This document shows, piece after piece, positions 18,079-26,292 of a stretch of 64,000 nt of DNA (positions are counted from its first letter, which is position 1; the number at the start of each line of letters is the position of its first letter). The notes beneath the pieces were generated by a model. It was not told where the DNA came from, did no database searches, and saw only the letters and a list, made by a program, of their open reading frames with translations. The translations under genes were made by a program, and so were the position numbers. This DNA comes from Caproicibacterium sp. BJN0003 (lineage in GTDB: Bacteria > Bacillota > Clostridia > Oscillospirales > Acutalibacteraceae): assembly GCF_026314295.1 (NCBI RefSeq), contig NZ_CP111108.1, positions 2,108,001 to 2,172,000 of the forward strand. The letters run 5' to 3'.

Positions 18079-18127
18079 AAATCAGGCACCACAAAGAGCA
18101 CAAACTCTTTTATGGTGCCTGATTTTT
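18079..18127. terminator. Bidirectional terminator between hsp20 and znuB
   Basis: AAATCAGGCACCA (18079-18091) pairs with TGGTGCCTGATTT (18113-18125), flanked by A and T runs. Confidence 0.9.
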
Positions 18128-18167
18128 ATTTAATAAGGTTAAAAACGGGACATGGGCAGCAAAAGCT

Positions 18168-19025
18168 TCAAGCAGAAACATGCATCCTTCTTCGTCCCAA
18201 AAAGAAGCTGACAAAGAAGATCACCGCTGCAACCAAAACAATGGTGCCGCCAGCGGCAGTCCCAGCGTAATAGCTGATGATCAGCCCCGAAATTCCCGAA
18301 ACTACGGAGAAAATAACCGATAATCCGTGATAGCTGCGCATAGATTTTGCAACATTTCTGGCTGCTGCCGCCGGCAAAACCAATAAAGAATTGATGATCA
18401 GTACCCCAACCCATTTAATTGATACCGTAACAAGAACAGCAACGATCATCATAAAGACCTGCTGAATGACACCGACCGGAATATTTTTACTAGCCGCCAA
18501 ATCCCCATTCACACTGGTAAGCAAAAATGGATTAAAAAACAACACCCAAGCGATTAAAATCACCAAAAGCAAAATTCCAAGCATTCCGATTTCTTCCGGC
18601 TGAACCGTAAGAATATCTCCGATTAAATAGGAGGAATACTTTGCGAATCCTCCGGCAGCCGAAAGCAAAACCACTCCCAGAGCAAGACCGGTAGAAGCAA
18701 AAACTCCGATAATAGTATCTGCTGAAGAAGAAGCCTTCCGCATCACCGCAGAAATTCCCAGTGCAAACAAAAGTGCAAAACCCATCATCGAAATCAGATA
18801 ATTATCAATTCCGAGCATGACACCGATCGCAATTCCAGTCAATGCAGAATGACCCAAGGCATCGCTAAAAAATGCCATTTTATTATTGACAATCATCGTC
18901 CCCACAAGTCCAAAAAGCGGGGTAATCAGAATGATTGCCAAAAGTGCATTCTTCATGTAACCAAATTCGGTCCATTGAAACGGCAGAAGTGTATCAACCA
19001 GACGATAAAACCATTCCATGCTCAT
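18168..19025 (-). CDS. znuB: Zinc-type metal ABC transporter permease
   Basis: 285 residues with eight or nine hydrophobic segments, ABC-3 family: LFGLVGTMIVNNKMAFFSDAL near the N terminus is given here by its core MAFFSDALGHSAL. It overlaps znuC by an ATGA junction and ends the operon. Forms the membrane channel of a high-affinity metal importer; zinc is inferred from the Zur-like site and the binding protein, manganese remains possible. Confidence 0.92.
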   Translation of the reverse strand: MSMEWFYRLVDTLLPFQWTEFGYMKNALLAIILITPLFGLVGTMIVNNKMAFFSDALGHSALTGIAIGVMLGIDNYLISMMGFALLFALGISAVMRKASSSADTIIGVFASTGLALGVVLLSAAGGFAKYSSYLIGDILTVQPEEIGMLGILLLVILIAWVLFFNPFLLTSVNGDLAASKNIPVGVIQQVFMMIVAVLVTVSIKWVGVLIINSLLVLPAAAARNVAKSMRSYHGLSVIFSVVSGISGLIISYYAGTAAGGTIVLVAAVIFFVSFFLGRRRMHVSA

Positions 19026-19774
19026 CTTCCCCCTGCCAACTTTAATCCAAACGCTTCCTTAACAGCATTTGTCTGCATGACCTGATGAACCAGGCCACTC
19101 ACTATGATTGTTTTGTCCAAAAGCGCTGCGCAGGTCGCGTATTTTTCTACATGTGCAAGATCATGGCTCACCAGCAAAATCGGCATGGCATGTTCCTTTC
19201 GCATCGCTGTTACCAAGTCATAAAAAGTCTCAATGCCCATGCGGTCAACTGCCGAAACCGGCTCATCTAAAAGGAGCAGGTCCGGTTTTGGATAGAGTGC
19301 GAAAGCAAGCAATACCCGCTGCATTTCACCACCAGAGAGCGTTCCCAGCCGTTTATCTAAAAGATTTTCCCTTGCACCAACTCTTTTGAGTATCTCCAAT
19401 GCCTTTTGGCGCTGTTGCTTTCGATGTCCCAGCCAGACTGGAAACCGTGTCAAATTTGCGCAAAGCATATCTAAAACCGTCATTGGTGTATCTCTGTCAA
19501 ACAGCATATTCTGCGGCACATATCCAATATGCGGGTGAGAGAGCAATTTCCCTTCCGGATTATGAAATGTAATCGAGCCTGTATAAGGAATACGCCCCAA
19601 AAGAGCTTTTAAAAGGGTCGTCTTTCCCGCTCCGTTTCTACCAATCAGCGCAAGAATTTCTCCATGATGAATATCAAGATTGACATCATGCAATAAAATC
19701 CCATCCCGCTTCGTCACACTTAAGTTTCGAATCTCTGTGCTGCATTTGCAGGTGGTTCTCTTCACCTCGTTCAC
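19022..19774 (-). CDS. znuC: Zinc-type metal ABC transporter ATP-binding protein
   Basis: 250 residues: Walker A GRNGAGKTTL, Q-loop VPQN, signature LSGGEMQR, Walker B LLLLDEP and switch His in LLVSHD. It starts with GTG overlapping the znuA stop codon. Energises the permease encoded by the next gene. Confidence 0.95.
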   Translation of the reverse strand: MNEVKRTTCKCSTEIRNLSVTKRDGILLHDVNLDIHHGEILALIGRNGAGKTTLLKALLGRIPYTGSITFHNPEGKLLSHPHIGYVPQNMLFDRDTPMTVLDMLCANLTRFPVWLGHRKQQRQKALEILKRVGARENLLDKRLGTLSGGEMQRVLLAFALYPKPDLLLLDEPVSAVDRMGIETFYDLVTAMRKEHAMPILLVSHDLAHVEKYATCAALLDKTIIVSGLVHQVMQTNAVKEAFGLKLAGGR

Positions 19775-20652
19775 GATAGGGCCTCCTTTAAAACTTCCAT
19801 ATTAGACCGCATCGCATCGAGATACGCATCTGGATCATTTGCGCCTGTCACGGCCGGATCTAAAGAATAGACTTTGATCCCACTTTCCTTTGCAACAATA
19901 TCCGCAGCAGATTTTGGATACTGAGGCTCCGCAAAGACTGCTTTTACGCCGCTCTCTTCCACGATATGAATTGTTTCTGCCAGCTCTTTAGCACTTGGCT
20001 GACTATCCGGTTCACGGTTGACAACTTTTGCAATCGTCAAGCCGAATTCTTCCGCAAAATAAGGAAATGCCTCATGAAAGGTCACAATCGCTTTATTGGG
20101 AAGCGGGTCAACTGCTTGATGCATTTCTTCCCGCAGTGTTTTCAGTTTTTCTTCATACGCATGTGCATTTTCGCTATACTGCGCTGCATGCTCCGGATCT
20201 GCCTTTTGCAGCCCCTGTGAGAGGTTTTCCACCTGTAAAATTGCATTTGAAATGCTTACCCAAATATGTGGATTGGCCTCTTCATTCCCTTCTCCGGGAA
20301 TCGTCTGAATCCCCTTGCTGCTGTTAATAATTTCAAGATTCGGCAGCTGCTGCGCAACTTTTTCGAGAAAGCTTTCCATCCCGTCTCCATTAATCAAAAA
20401 AACATCTGCACTGGAAAGATTCTGCATATCGGAAGACTGCAGTTGATAGTCATGCAGACACCCCGTCTGTTGACCAGCCATATTATCGACCGCAACATCC
20501 GGAATATTCTCTGTTAAGTTTAACGCCATAATATAAATCGGATAAAATGACGCTACAATTCGAAATTTTGCCGAATGTTCTTCCCTTCTTCCACATCCTG
20601 TCATTGTAAAAATCAGAAGTGCAGAAAGCAAAAAAGCTAATAACCGTTTCAA
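19771..20652 (-). CDS. znuA: Zinc-type metal ABC transporter substrate-binding lipoprotein
   Basis: 293 residues, cluster A-I solute-binding fold. TTG start six bases after AGGAGG. Signal peptide with lipobox TMTGC (Cys20). Metal ligands expected at His67 (LHDYQ), His129 (NPHIW), His193 (TFHEAF) and Asp265 (SLDPA). The His-rich loop of many ZnuA proteins is absent. First gene of znuABC, directly behind a 23-base palindrome. Confidence 0.94.
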   Translation of the reverse strand: MKRLLAFLLSALLIFTMTGCGRREEHSAKFRIVASFYPIYIMALNLTENIPDVAVDNMAGQQTGCLHDYQLQSSDMQNLSSADVFLINGDGMESFLEKVAQQLPNLEIINSSKGIQTIPGEGNEEANPHIWVSISNAILQVENLSQGLQKADPEHAAQYSENAHAYEEKLKTLREEMHQAVDPLPNKAIVTFHEAFPYFAEEFGLTIAKVVNREPDSQPSAKELAETIHIVEESGVKAVFAEPQYPKSAADIVAKESGIKVYSLDPAVTGANDPDAYLDAMRSNMEVLKEALS

Positions 20653-20663
20653 ATGGAGCCTCC

Positions 20664-20686
20664 TAAATGCAAACTATTCGCATTTA
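20664..20686. promoter_or_regulatory. Zur/Fur-family-like operator before znuA
   Basis: Imperfect 23-base palindrome; arms TAAATGCAAA and TTCGCATTTA on the plus strand. Spacing and TAAAT..ATTTA ends resemble Zur boxes of Bacillota. It directly abuts the znuA ribosome site (20659-20664), so a bound repressor would block the start of the message. Confidence 0.7.
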
Positions 20687-20736
20687 ATATCATAACATCC
20701 AATATTAAAAAAGTCAAGCAGCGAAAGCTTGTGTAA

Positions 20737-20771
20737 AAAATCCGCTCTGCATCTTTTGCAGAACGGATTTT
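20737..20771. terminator. Terminator downstream of the patatin gene
   Basis: AAAATCCG..CTGCA / TGCAG..CGGATTTT hairpin with T-runs on both strands. Confidence 0.8.
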
Positions 20772-20774
20772 GAA

Positions 20775-21632
20775 TTAATTTGCTTGTTTCATCAAATCCC
20801 AAATCTGAGGGAGTTTCTTTTTAGCATCCTGAACGCCAAGCTGATAAATACTTTCCAATTTTTGAGGATCTTTTTCATAGCGGCTGATGTCAATGGGACG
20901 GCTCGGGCGGATTGCCAGTACATTTCCGGCCTGTTCCTGCCGGCGAACTACCTGCAGCTCGCTGTTATAAGTTTCTGCTCGCACCATCATCGTAGAAATC
21001 ATTCCCGGGTACTGTCCGTAAACTGTACGCAGCATTGCAGGGGAAAAATCCGGTTTTAAATCTTTGCGATAAGAATAATCACGCGTCAAAACAACGACAT
21101 GAAACTGATTTCCATCAAAGATCGAACGTTCCAACGGAATCGGAGCCGCGATTCCTCCATCAAGTAAAAACTTTCCATCCAATTTTACAACCTGTGATAG
21201 GAACGGCAATGAACTGGAAGCTTTTACTGCGGTAAATGATTCATCCAATGATTCTTTCGGATAATAAACTTCCATCCCGCTCATCAGATCCGTTGCACCC
21301 ACAAAAAGCTGCATGGAAGAATGATAGAAAGTCTGATAATCAAATGGAATAAGCTCATGAAAAAGCTCACCGAAAAGAAAATCAAAATCGAAAAGGGAAC
21401 CTTTTTCCTGCAGATTCTTTACGCTCACATATCGGTCATCTGTCGCATATTTCGAAAAGATTTGGTGATTTCGTCCTTTTTGTCGGGAAACATAGCTCAG
21501 TGCGTTACAAGCTCCTGCTGAAACGCCATAGACCTTTGGGAAAAAAATTTCTTCGTCCAAAAGGACATCCAAAACGCCACTGGTATAAGCGCCACGCATT
21601 CCGCCACCTTCCAGCACTAATCCGATTGACAC
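20775..21632 (-). CDS. Patatin-like phospholipase family protein
   Basis: Predicted serine esterase/phospholipase of 285 residues. I start at GTG 21632, which has GGAGG eight bases upstream and makes the protein begin right at the patatin core. Oxyanion hole GGGMRG (9-14), nucleophile Ser38 in GVSAG, catalytic Asp158 in DGG. No signal peptide or membrane segment, so cytoplasmic. Substrate unknown. It is a single gene next to tRNA-Val with which it is divergent. Confidence 0.9.
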   Translation of the reverse strand: MSIGLVLEGGGMRGAYTSGVLDVLLDEEIFFPKVYGVSAGACNALSYVSRQKGRNHQIFSKYATDDRYVSVKNLQEKGSLFDFDFLFGELFHELIPFDYQTFYHSSMQLFVGATDLMSGMEVYYPKESLDESFTAVKASSSLPFLSQVVKLDGKFLLDGGIAAPIPLERSIFDGNQFHVVVLTRDYSYRKDLKPDFSPAMLRTVYGQYPGMISTMMVRAETYNSELQVVRRQEQAGNVLAIRPSRPIDISRYEKDPQKLESIYQLGVQDAKKKLPQIWDLMKQAN

Positions 21633-21733
21633 GGTCGATTCCTCCAATTCCTGAATGTTTTGATTTTTTCCTATTATACCGAATTTTCCGCCAGAATACA
21701 AGCAATCAATCCTCGATTTTCTCAAAATAGGAC

Positions 21734-21762
21734 TTGCATTTTTTCATCTAATCATATATAAT
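21734..21762 (+). promoter_or_regulatory. Promoter of tRNA-Val
   Basis: TTGCAT (21734-21739), 17-base spacer, TATAAT (21757-21762); the tRNA begins 20 bases later. Confidence 0.8.
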
Positions 21763-21781
21763 AGATAAGCATTCAATTTTT

Positions 21782-21858
21782 GGACGTTTAGCTCAGCTGG
21801 CTAGAGCATCCGCTTGACGTGCGGAAGGTCATAGGTTCGAGTCCTATAACGTCCACCA
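21782..21858 (+). tRNA. tRNA-Val (anticodon GAC)
   Basis: 77 bases with a 7-bp acceptor stem (GGACGTT/AACGTCC), encoded CCA end, anticodon stem TCCGC/GCGGA around loop TTGACGT, anticodon GAC at 21816-21818, and T-arm GGTTCGAGTCC. Reads GUC (and by wobble GUU) codons. Confidence 0.97.
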
Positions 21859-21862
21859 TATT

Positions 21863-21911
21863 AAAAGCCCCGAAGGATGGCGACAGAAAGCCATTTTCGG
21901 GGCTTTATTTT
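21863..21911 (+). terminator. Terminator of tRNA-Val
   Basis: AAAGCCCCGA / TCGGGGCTTT stem with an inner TGGC/GCCA pairing, followed by ATTTT. Confidence 0.88.
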
Positions 21912-22137
21912 GCTGATTTTTAATAAATAATATGAGATATTCCTTTCTCAAAAAGTCCTAACTTCAATAGGAATGCAGTTTCTTAAGAGACTATGGATTT
22001 TCTAGTTGCTGACTGTTCGCACTTTAAAGCAGTTATTGAATGATCATTTTTGGGCTTTTTCCTTGCTGTGATTGACTTTTTTCTTATTGTAGTATATCAT
22101 ATTTTTAATAGTGTATTTAAATGTAAGGAGAGTATCA

Positions 22138-22737
22138 ATGAACCCCACGGTAACAATTGGTGCAAAAGTTAAAGCTTTGCGAAAAAAGCAAGAAATGACT
22201 TTAAAACAACTGAGTGAAAAGACCGAACTTTCGGTAGGATTTCTTTCTCAGCTGGAACGTGGAATCTCTAATATTGCCATTGATTCTTTAAATAAAATCG
22301 CCAATGCGTTGGGAGTCAATATCTCTACTTTTTTTCAAGAGCCGAAAATCAGTCATTCTGACCCTATCATTCACAGCTATGATCTGCCCTGCAGACAGAT
22401 CAGCTTAAATATCCTTCAGTACATTCTGAGCAACAATGTGGAATCTTTTAACATTCTCCCAAGATTGTATGTACTGATGCCTTCGGACGATAATGACGAC
22501 AGCACGGTAAATTTGGAACTGTACGGTCATATTGGAGAAGAATTCATCTTTGTTTTGGAGGGAGTTGTCACCGTTTTTGTCGGCGACAATGTCTATTCGC
22601 TTTATCCTGGTGACGGGATTCAAATTCATTCAAAGGATCCCCATAACTGGACGAACCGGACAAACCGAATTGCAAAAATTCTAACCATAAATTATCCGAA
22701 TCCTTTGCGTAACCAGGAAAACGAACCCACTCCCTAA
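22138..22737 (+). CDS. XRE-family regulator with C-terminal cupin domain
   Basis: 199 residues from the ATG at 22138, nine bases after AAGGAG. Helix-turn-helix at about 9-63 (VKALRKKQEMTLKQLSEK, QLERGISNIAID) and a small-molecule-sensing cupin at about 115-190 (GHIGEEFIFVLEG, LYPGDGIQIHS). This architecture is common in regulators of amino acid, polyamine or sulfur metabolism (PuuR-like). It faces the hypD gene, separated by a terminator, so control of the hydroxyproline locus is a positional inference only. Confidence 0.9.
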   Translation: MNPTVTIGAKVKALRKKQEMTLKQLSEKTELSVGFLSQLERGISNIAIDSLNKIANALGVNISTFFQEPKISHSDPIIHSYDLPCRQISLNILQYILSNNVESFNILPRLYVLMPSDDNDDSTVNLELYGHIGEEFIFVLEGVVTVFVGDNVYSLYPGDGIQIHSKDPHNWTNRTNRIAKILTINYPNPLRNQENEPTP

Positions 22738-22782
22738 TATAAAGATTTTCATAAAAAAGCTTTGCTAAAATAGATAATAAAA

Positions 22783-22835
22783 GAGCATGTCAGCACCAGC
22801 TTAACGTGGTGTTAGCATGCTCCTTTTGTTTTTCA
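22783..22835. terminator. Bidirectional terminator between the XRE-cupin gene and hypD
   Basis: GAGCATG..CACCA / TGGTG..CATGCTC hairpin followed by CTTTTGTTTTT on the plus strand and A/T-rich sequence on the minus strand. Confidence 0.85.
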
Positions 22836-22839
22836 ATTA

Positions 22840-25281
22840 TTAGAAGCTCTGTTCAGTACGGCTAATAATCTCGTCTTGCAGTGCACGATCCAGATTGTTG
22901 AAATAGTCGCTGTATCCCGCAACACGGACAATCAAATTTTCGTATTCCTCCGGATGCTTCTGAGCGTCCAGAAGAGTCTCTTTATCAATGACATTAAATT
23001 GAATATGATGTCCATCCAAAGCGAAATAGGAGCGAATCAACGCAGCTACATTGTCAATTCCCTTTTCTCCGGCAATCGAAGTGGGTGTGAACTTCTGGTT
23101 CAGCAATGCGCCGCCGGTTTTCAGCTGGTCGATTTTAGAACAGGATTTGATGACCGCGGTAGGGCCGTTACGATCGGCTCCTTTTTCAGGAGAAATTCCA
23201 TCTGGCAGAGGGATACCAGCGTGGCGTCCGTTTGGACTTGCCTCCATCACTTGGCCAAAGTAAACATGGCAGGTAGTTGGCAGAAATTCCACAACGGTTT
23301 TGGAACCTTTGGGAGTCGTACGCCCCGCAATCACTTGCTGTAACGCATTAGCTACATTTTTCAGAATCGAATCCGCATAATCATCGTCGTTGCCGTATTT
23401 GGGGGTCTTGTTGTAAACAATATCAAACAGATCGTCGTAGCCTTTAAAGTCGGCTTTACAGGCTTTTAGCAACTCATCCATAGAAAACTTATGATCCTCA
23501 AAGACGTCCTTTTTTATGACAGCCAGAGTATCCGTAATGGTAGCGATACCAACACACTGGATATAGCTTGTGTTGTAACGGGCACCACCCTCATTATAAT
23601 CTTTTCCGGACTTAATGCAGTCATCGGTAATGACTGACAGCAGCGGAACCGGCATGTTTTCCATATACATGCGCTCAATAACATTATTGCCTGCAATTTT
23701 GACATCGACTACATATTTCAGCTGCTTATAAAACGCACGATAAACCTCTTCATAAGAGTTGCATTCCCGTAAATCTCCTAGATCCAAAGCCACTTGTTTG
23801 CCGGTATAGGAATCAAACCCACGGTTCATCACCAATTCAAATACCTTCGGGATATTTAGATATCCCGTCAAAACATAAGCTTCTTTTCCGGCGGTTACGG
23901 TTTCAACACAGCCGCTTGCAATTCCGCTTTCTCTAGCGTCGTCCAATGTTTTGCCCAAAAAGAGCAGCTCTTGGATAATCGCATCGGAATTATAAAAAGC
24001 AGGTTGACCCCAACCTTTACGGGAAATTTTTACTGCTTCGCGAAGGAATTTTTCAGGGGTCTTCTTGGAAATCTGCACATTGGAACTGGGCTGAAGCAGC
24101 TTCATTTCATCCATCACTTCGAGGATCAAATAGCTGACATCACTAACACCGGTAGTTCCATCCCGACGCAGTGCGCCGGTATTGATGTTGCAGAAATCAG
24201 TATAAGTGGCACTTTCTTTCAGCGTAATACCCACTTTGGGCGGCGCCGGCTGATTATTAAACTGAATCCAAAGACTTTCCAGAATTTCGCGAGCATCGTC
24301 ACGGGTAATGCGCCCTTCCTCGATATCTTTCTTGTAAAACGGCTCCAGATGCTGATCCAGCTTTCCGGGAGAATATGCGTCCCAGTTGTTCATCTCCACT
24401 GTAACACCAATATGGGTAAACCAGTACATCTGCACTGCCTGGCGGAACGTCTTCGGAGCGTACTTCGGCACAACATCACAGACCTCAGCCAGTTCAAGGA
24501 GCTCTTTCTTCCATTGAGGATCCTGTTCCGTTTGGGCCATTTCACGCGCCTGGGCTGCATAGCGCTCACCCATGCGAATCATTCCCTCACAGACCAGCTT
24601 CATCCCTTCCAGCTCATCACGCTTATGCAACGCTTCCAGATCGTTATTGTAATCCAGACTGTCTATTTGCTTCTGAATGTCGTCGATGAAATCCGCATAG
24701 CCCTTTTTATAAATTTTTCCATCCGCTACGGTGTGCCCGGGGCCACGCTGCATTAAAAATTCAGTGTACAGCCCCGCATCAAACAGCTTATGCCACTCGT
24801 CTGGCAAAAGCTTGTTAATCTTGCTCATCATAGAGCGGTCTTTCCAATAAGGTATAATAACCTCTCTCTGAATACGCTTATCTTCTTCCGAAACCTTAAA
24901 GAATACCTTTTTGCGGTCATTCATATTATCAAAATCCTGCATAGTATGGCAGCAAAGTTCCGGAAAAGTCGGCGCAGCGCTGGGTTTGTGTCCTTTTTCT
25001 CCTACAATAATGGAACCTTTTTCAAGGTACAGCGTGCGGTGTTCCATAATATAGAGAAACGCTAGCCCCCGAAGGACCGGAACAGAAACGCTTCCTTCAT
25101 ATTTCTTATATGCCTCCGTGAGCAAAACCGCACGTTCCATCGAAATGCATGGTTTGCTCTGTACGCTGATCTGCCGCAGCCGACGAATACGCTCGGTAGA
25201 ACCCCTGCGGGTCCTTTCCGCCTTATCCGACCTTGGCTTTACTGCTACCGCAACAGAACTATTTGTTTTTGTCACAGCCAT
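22840..25281 (-). CDS. hypD: Glycyl radical enzyme, probable trans-4-hydroxy-L-proline dehydratase
   Basis: HypD removes water from trans-4-hydroxyproline by radical chemistry, giving P5C. 813 residues: thiyl Cys458 and Glu460 in SGCVETVTAGKEAYVLTG, glycyl radical site Gly789 in RVAGYSDYF. Extended identity to C. difficile HypD as I recall it is seen in ISMERAVLLTEAYKKYEGS, FNNQPAPPKVGITLKES, MKLLQPSSNVQISKKTP and KTGGALLNQ; PGHTV and WDAYSPGKLDQHL hold residues that line the HypD pocket. A 25-residue basic N-terminal extension is extra. GGGAGG precedes the ATG. Activase gene 51 bases upstream; P5C dehydrogenase and P5C reductase nearby support the substrate. Substrate is inferred, not shown. 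Confidence 0.87.
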   Translation of the reverse strand: MAVTKTNSSVAVAVKPRSDKAERTRRGSTERIRRLRQISVQSKPCISMERAVLLTEAYKKYEGSVSVPVLRGLAFLYIMEHRTLYLEKGSIIVGEKGHKPSAAPTFPELCCHTMQDFDNMNDRKKVFFKVSEEDKRIQREVIIPYWKDRSMMSKINKLLPDEWHKLFDAGLYTEFLMQRGPGHTVADGKIYKKGYADFIDDIQKQIDSLDYNNDLEALHKRDELEGMKLVCEGMIRMGERYAAQAREMAQTEQDPQWKKELLELAEVCDVVPKYAPKTFRQAVQMYWFTHIGVTVEMNNWDAYSPGKLDQHLEPFYKKDIEEGRITRDDAREILESLWIQFNNQPAPPKVGITLKESATYTDFCNINTGALRRDGTTGVSDVSYLILEVMDEMKLLQPSSNVQISKKTPEKFLREAVKISRKGWGQPAFYNSDAIIQELLFLGKTLDDARESGIASGCVETVTAGKEAYVLTGYLNIPKVFELVMNRGFDSYTGKQVALDLGDLRECNSYEEVYRAFYKQLKYVVDVKIAGNNVIERMYMENMPVPLLSVITDDCIKSGKDYNEGGARYNTSYIQCVGIATITDTLAVIKKDVFEDHKFSMDELLKACKADFKGYDDLFDIVYNKTPKYGNDDDYADSILKNVANALQQVIAGRTTPKGSKTVVEFLPTTCHVYFGQVMEASPNGRHAGIPLPDGISPEKGADRNGPTAVIKSCSKIDQLKTGGALLNQKFTPTSIAGEKGIDNVAALIRSYFALDGHHIQFNVIDKETLLDAQKHPEEYENLIVRVAGYSDYFNNLDRALQDEIISRTEQSF

Positions 25282-25332
25282 GATAACAACCTCCCTTTCA
25301 TGGTTTTTATTTTATTTGGACTGATTGAGCCG

Positions 25333-26112
25333 TTATCCGCCGATATTTACGCAATAACCGGCACTTTTGAAAAAAGACTGAATTTTTTCCACGGTCTTTT
25401 CGTTAGGTTTCTCAAAATTCTGTGTGCAATATCGCCCAAGCTTTTTATATTTATCTCTGCCAAAATCATGGTATGGCAATAAAGTGATTCTTTCAACGGC
25501 GATTGCCTGCTCTTGCAGCCACTGCCAAATTCCATGAATTAACTCATCGCTTGTATTGACACCATCTACCAAAATCAACCGTAAATCGATCCGTGCCCCT
25601 TGATCGCTTAAATATTTGAGATTGTCTAAAATCAATTGATTGGGTACCCCAACATATTTTTCATGCCGCAGAGAGTCAATACATTTTAAATCATAAAGAA
25701 ATAAATCTGTATAAGGAAGAATGCGGGCAAAATTTTCCTTGGGTGCATATCCGCAGGTATCAATTACTACGGAAATACCAACCCTTTGTAGTTCTCTGCA
25801 TAATGTTTCCACATAATCCATATCCTGAGTCATCACCTCACCACCTGAAAGCGTGACGCCTCCCCCAGATTGATCATAGAATATTTGATCTGCCTGAACC
25901 TGCTTCACAAGTTCGGGAATCGAGTAGTACTGCCCGATCTGTTCTTTTTTTTCGTCTTTATCAAGCATGGGTTCCACCTGGTATCTCTGGCCTTCTGGAT
26001 TGTGACACCATAAACAGCGCAGCGGACAGCCTTTAAAGAAAATAGTTGTTCGAATACCAGGTCCGTCGTGAATGGAAAATTTCTGAATGTTAAATATGCA
26101 GGGCGTATTCAT
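25333..26112 (-). CDS. hypE: Glycyl-radical enzyme activating protein (radical SAM), HypE-like
   Basis: Installs the glycyl radical on the dehydratase encoded just downstream. Radical-SAM cluster CPLRCLWC (CxxxCxxC) followed by GGGVTLSGGEV, as in PflA-type activases. The linker after the cluster is short and has no cysteine-rich ferredoxin insert, unlike CutD-type activases. ATG at 26112 is ten bases after GGAGG; a GTG at 26118 is the alternative start. A hairpin-forming repeat (26135-26157) lies in the leader. Confidence 0.9.
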   Translation of the reverse strand: MNTPCIFNIQKFSIHDGPGIRTTIFFKGCPLRCLWCHNPEGQRYQVEPMLDKDEKKEQIGQYYSIPELVKQVQADQIFYDQSGGGVTLSGGEVMTQDMDYVETLCRELQRVGISVVIDTCGYAPKENFARILPYTDLFLYDLKCIDSLRHEKYVGVPNQLILDNLKYLSDQGARIDLRLILVDGVNTSDELIHGIWQWLQEQAIAVERITLLPYHDFGRDKYKKLGRYCTQNFEKPNEKTVEKIQSFFKSAGYCVNIGG

Positions 26113-26134
26113 TGCCACAGAACCTCCTTTAATC

Positions 26135-26157
26135 GCTCAAAAGTTGTTTTATTGAGC
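26135..26157. repeat. Inverted repeat in the hypE leader
   Basis: GCTCAA (26135-26140), 11 bases, TTGAGC (26152-26157), ending shortly before the hypE ribosome site when read on the minus strand. Could be an operator or an RNA hairpin. Confidence 0.4.
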
Positions 26158-26249
26158 CGTTTTGTTAGTAAAAATCTGATCCTGTTGAAATTCATTGGTG
26201 CAACTTCAATGAGCCATTAAGATTGGTTGTTATCTGATTAGAAGAGAAA

Positions 26250-26272
26250 GCCACGGTGCAGAACACCGTGGC
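26250..26272 (-). terminator. Terminator-like hairpin after the P5C dehydrogenase gene
   Basis: GCCACGGTG / CACCGTGGC stem with a five-base loop, followed on the minus strand by TTTCTCTTCT. Separates rocA from hypED. Confidence 0.7.
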
Positions 26273-26292
26273 AGTCAATCCTCACACGAATA

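Noticed and set aside
22840-25281. Pyruvate formate-lyase or choline trimethylamine-lyase
   Set aside because: A single Cys with Glu two positions on (GCVE) rules out PFL, which has a Cys-Cys pair; long stretches match HypD, and P5C enzymes are the neighbours rather than ethanolamine/choline genes.
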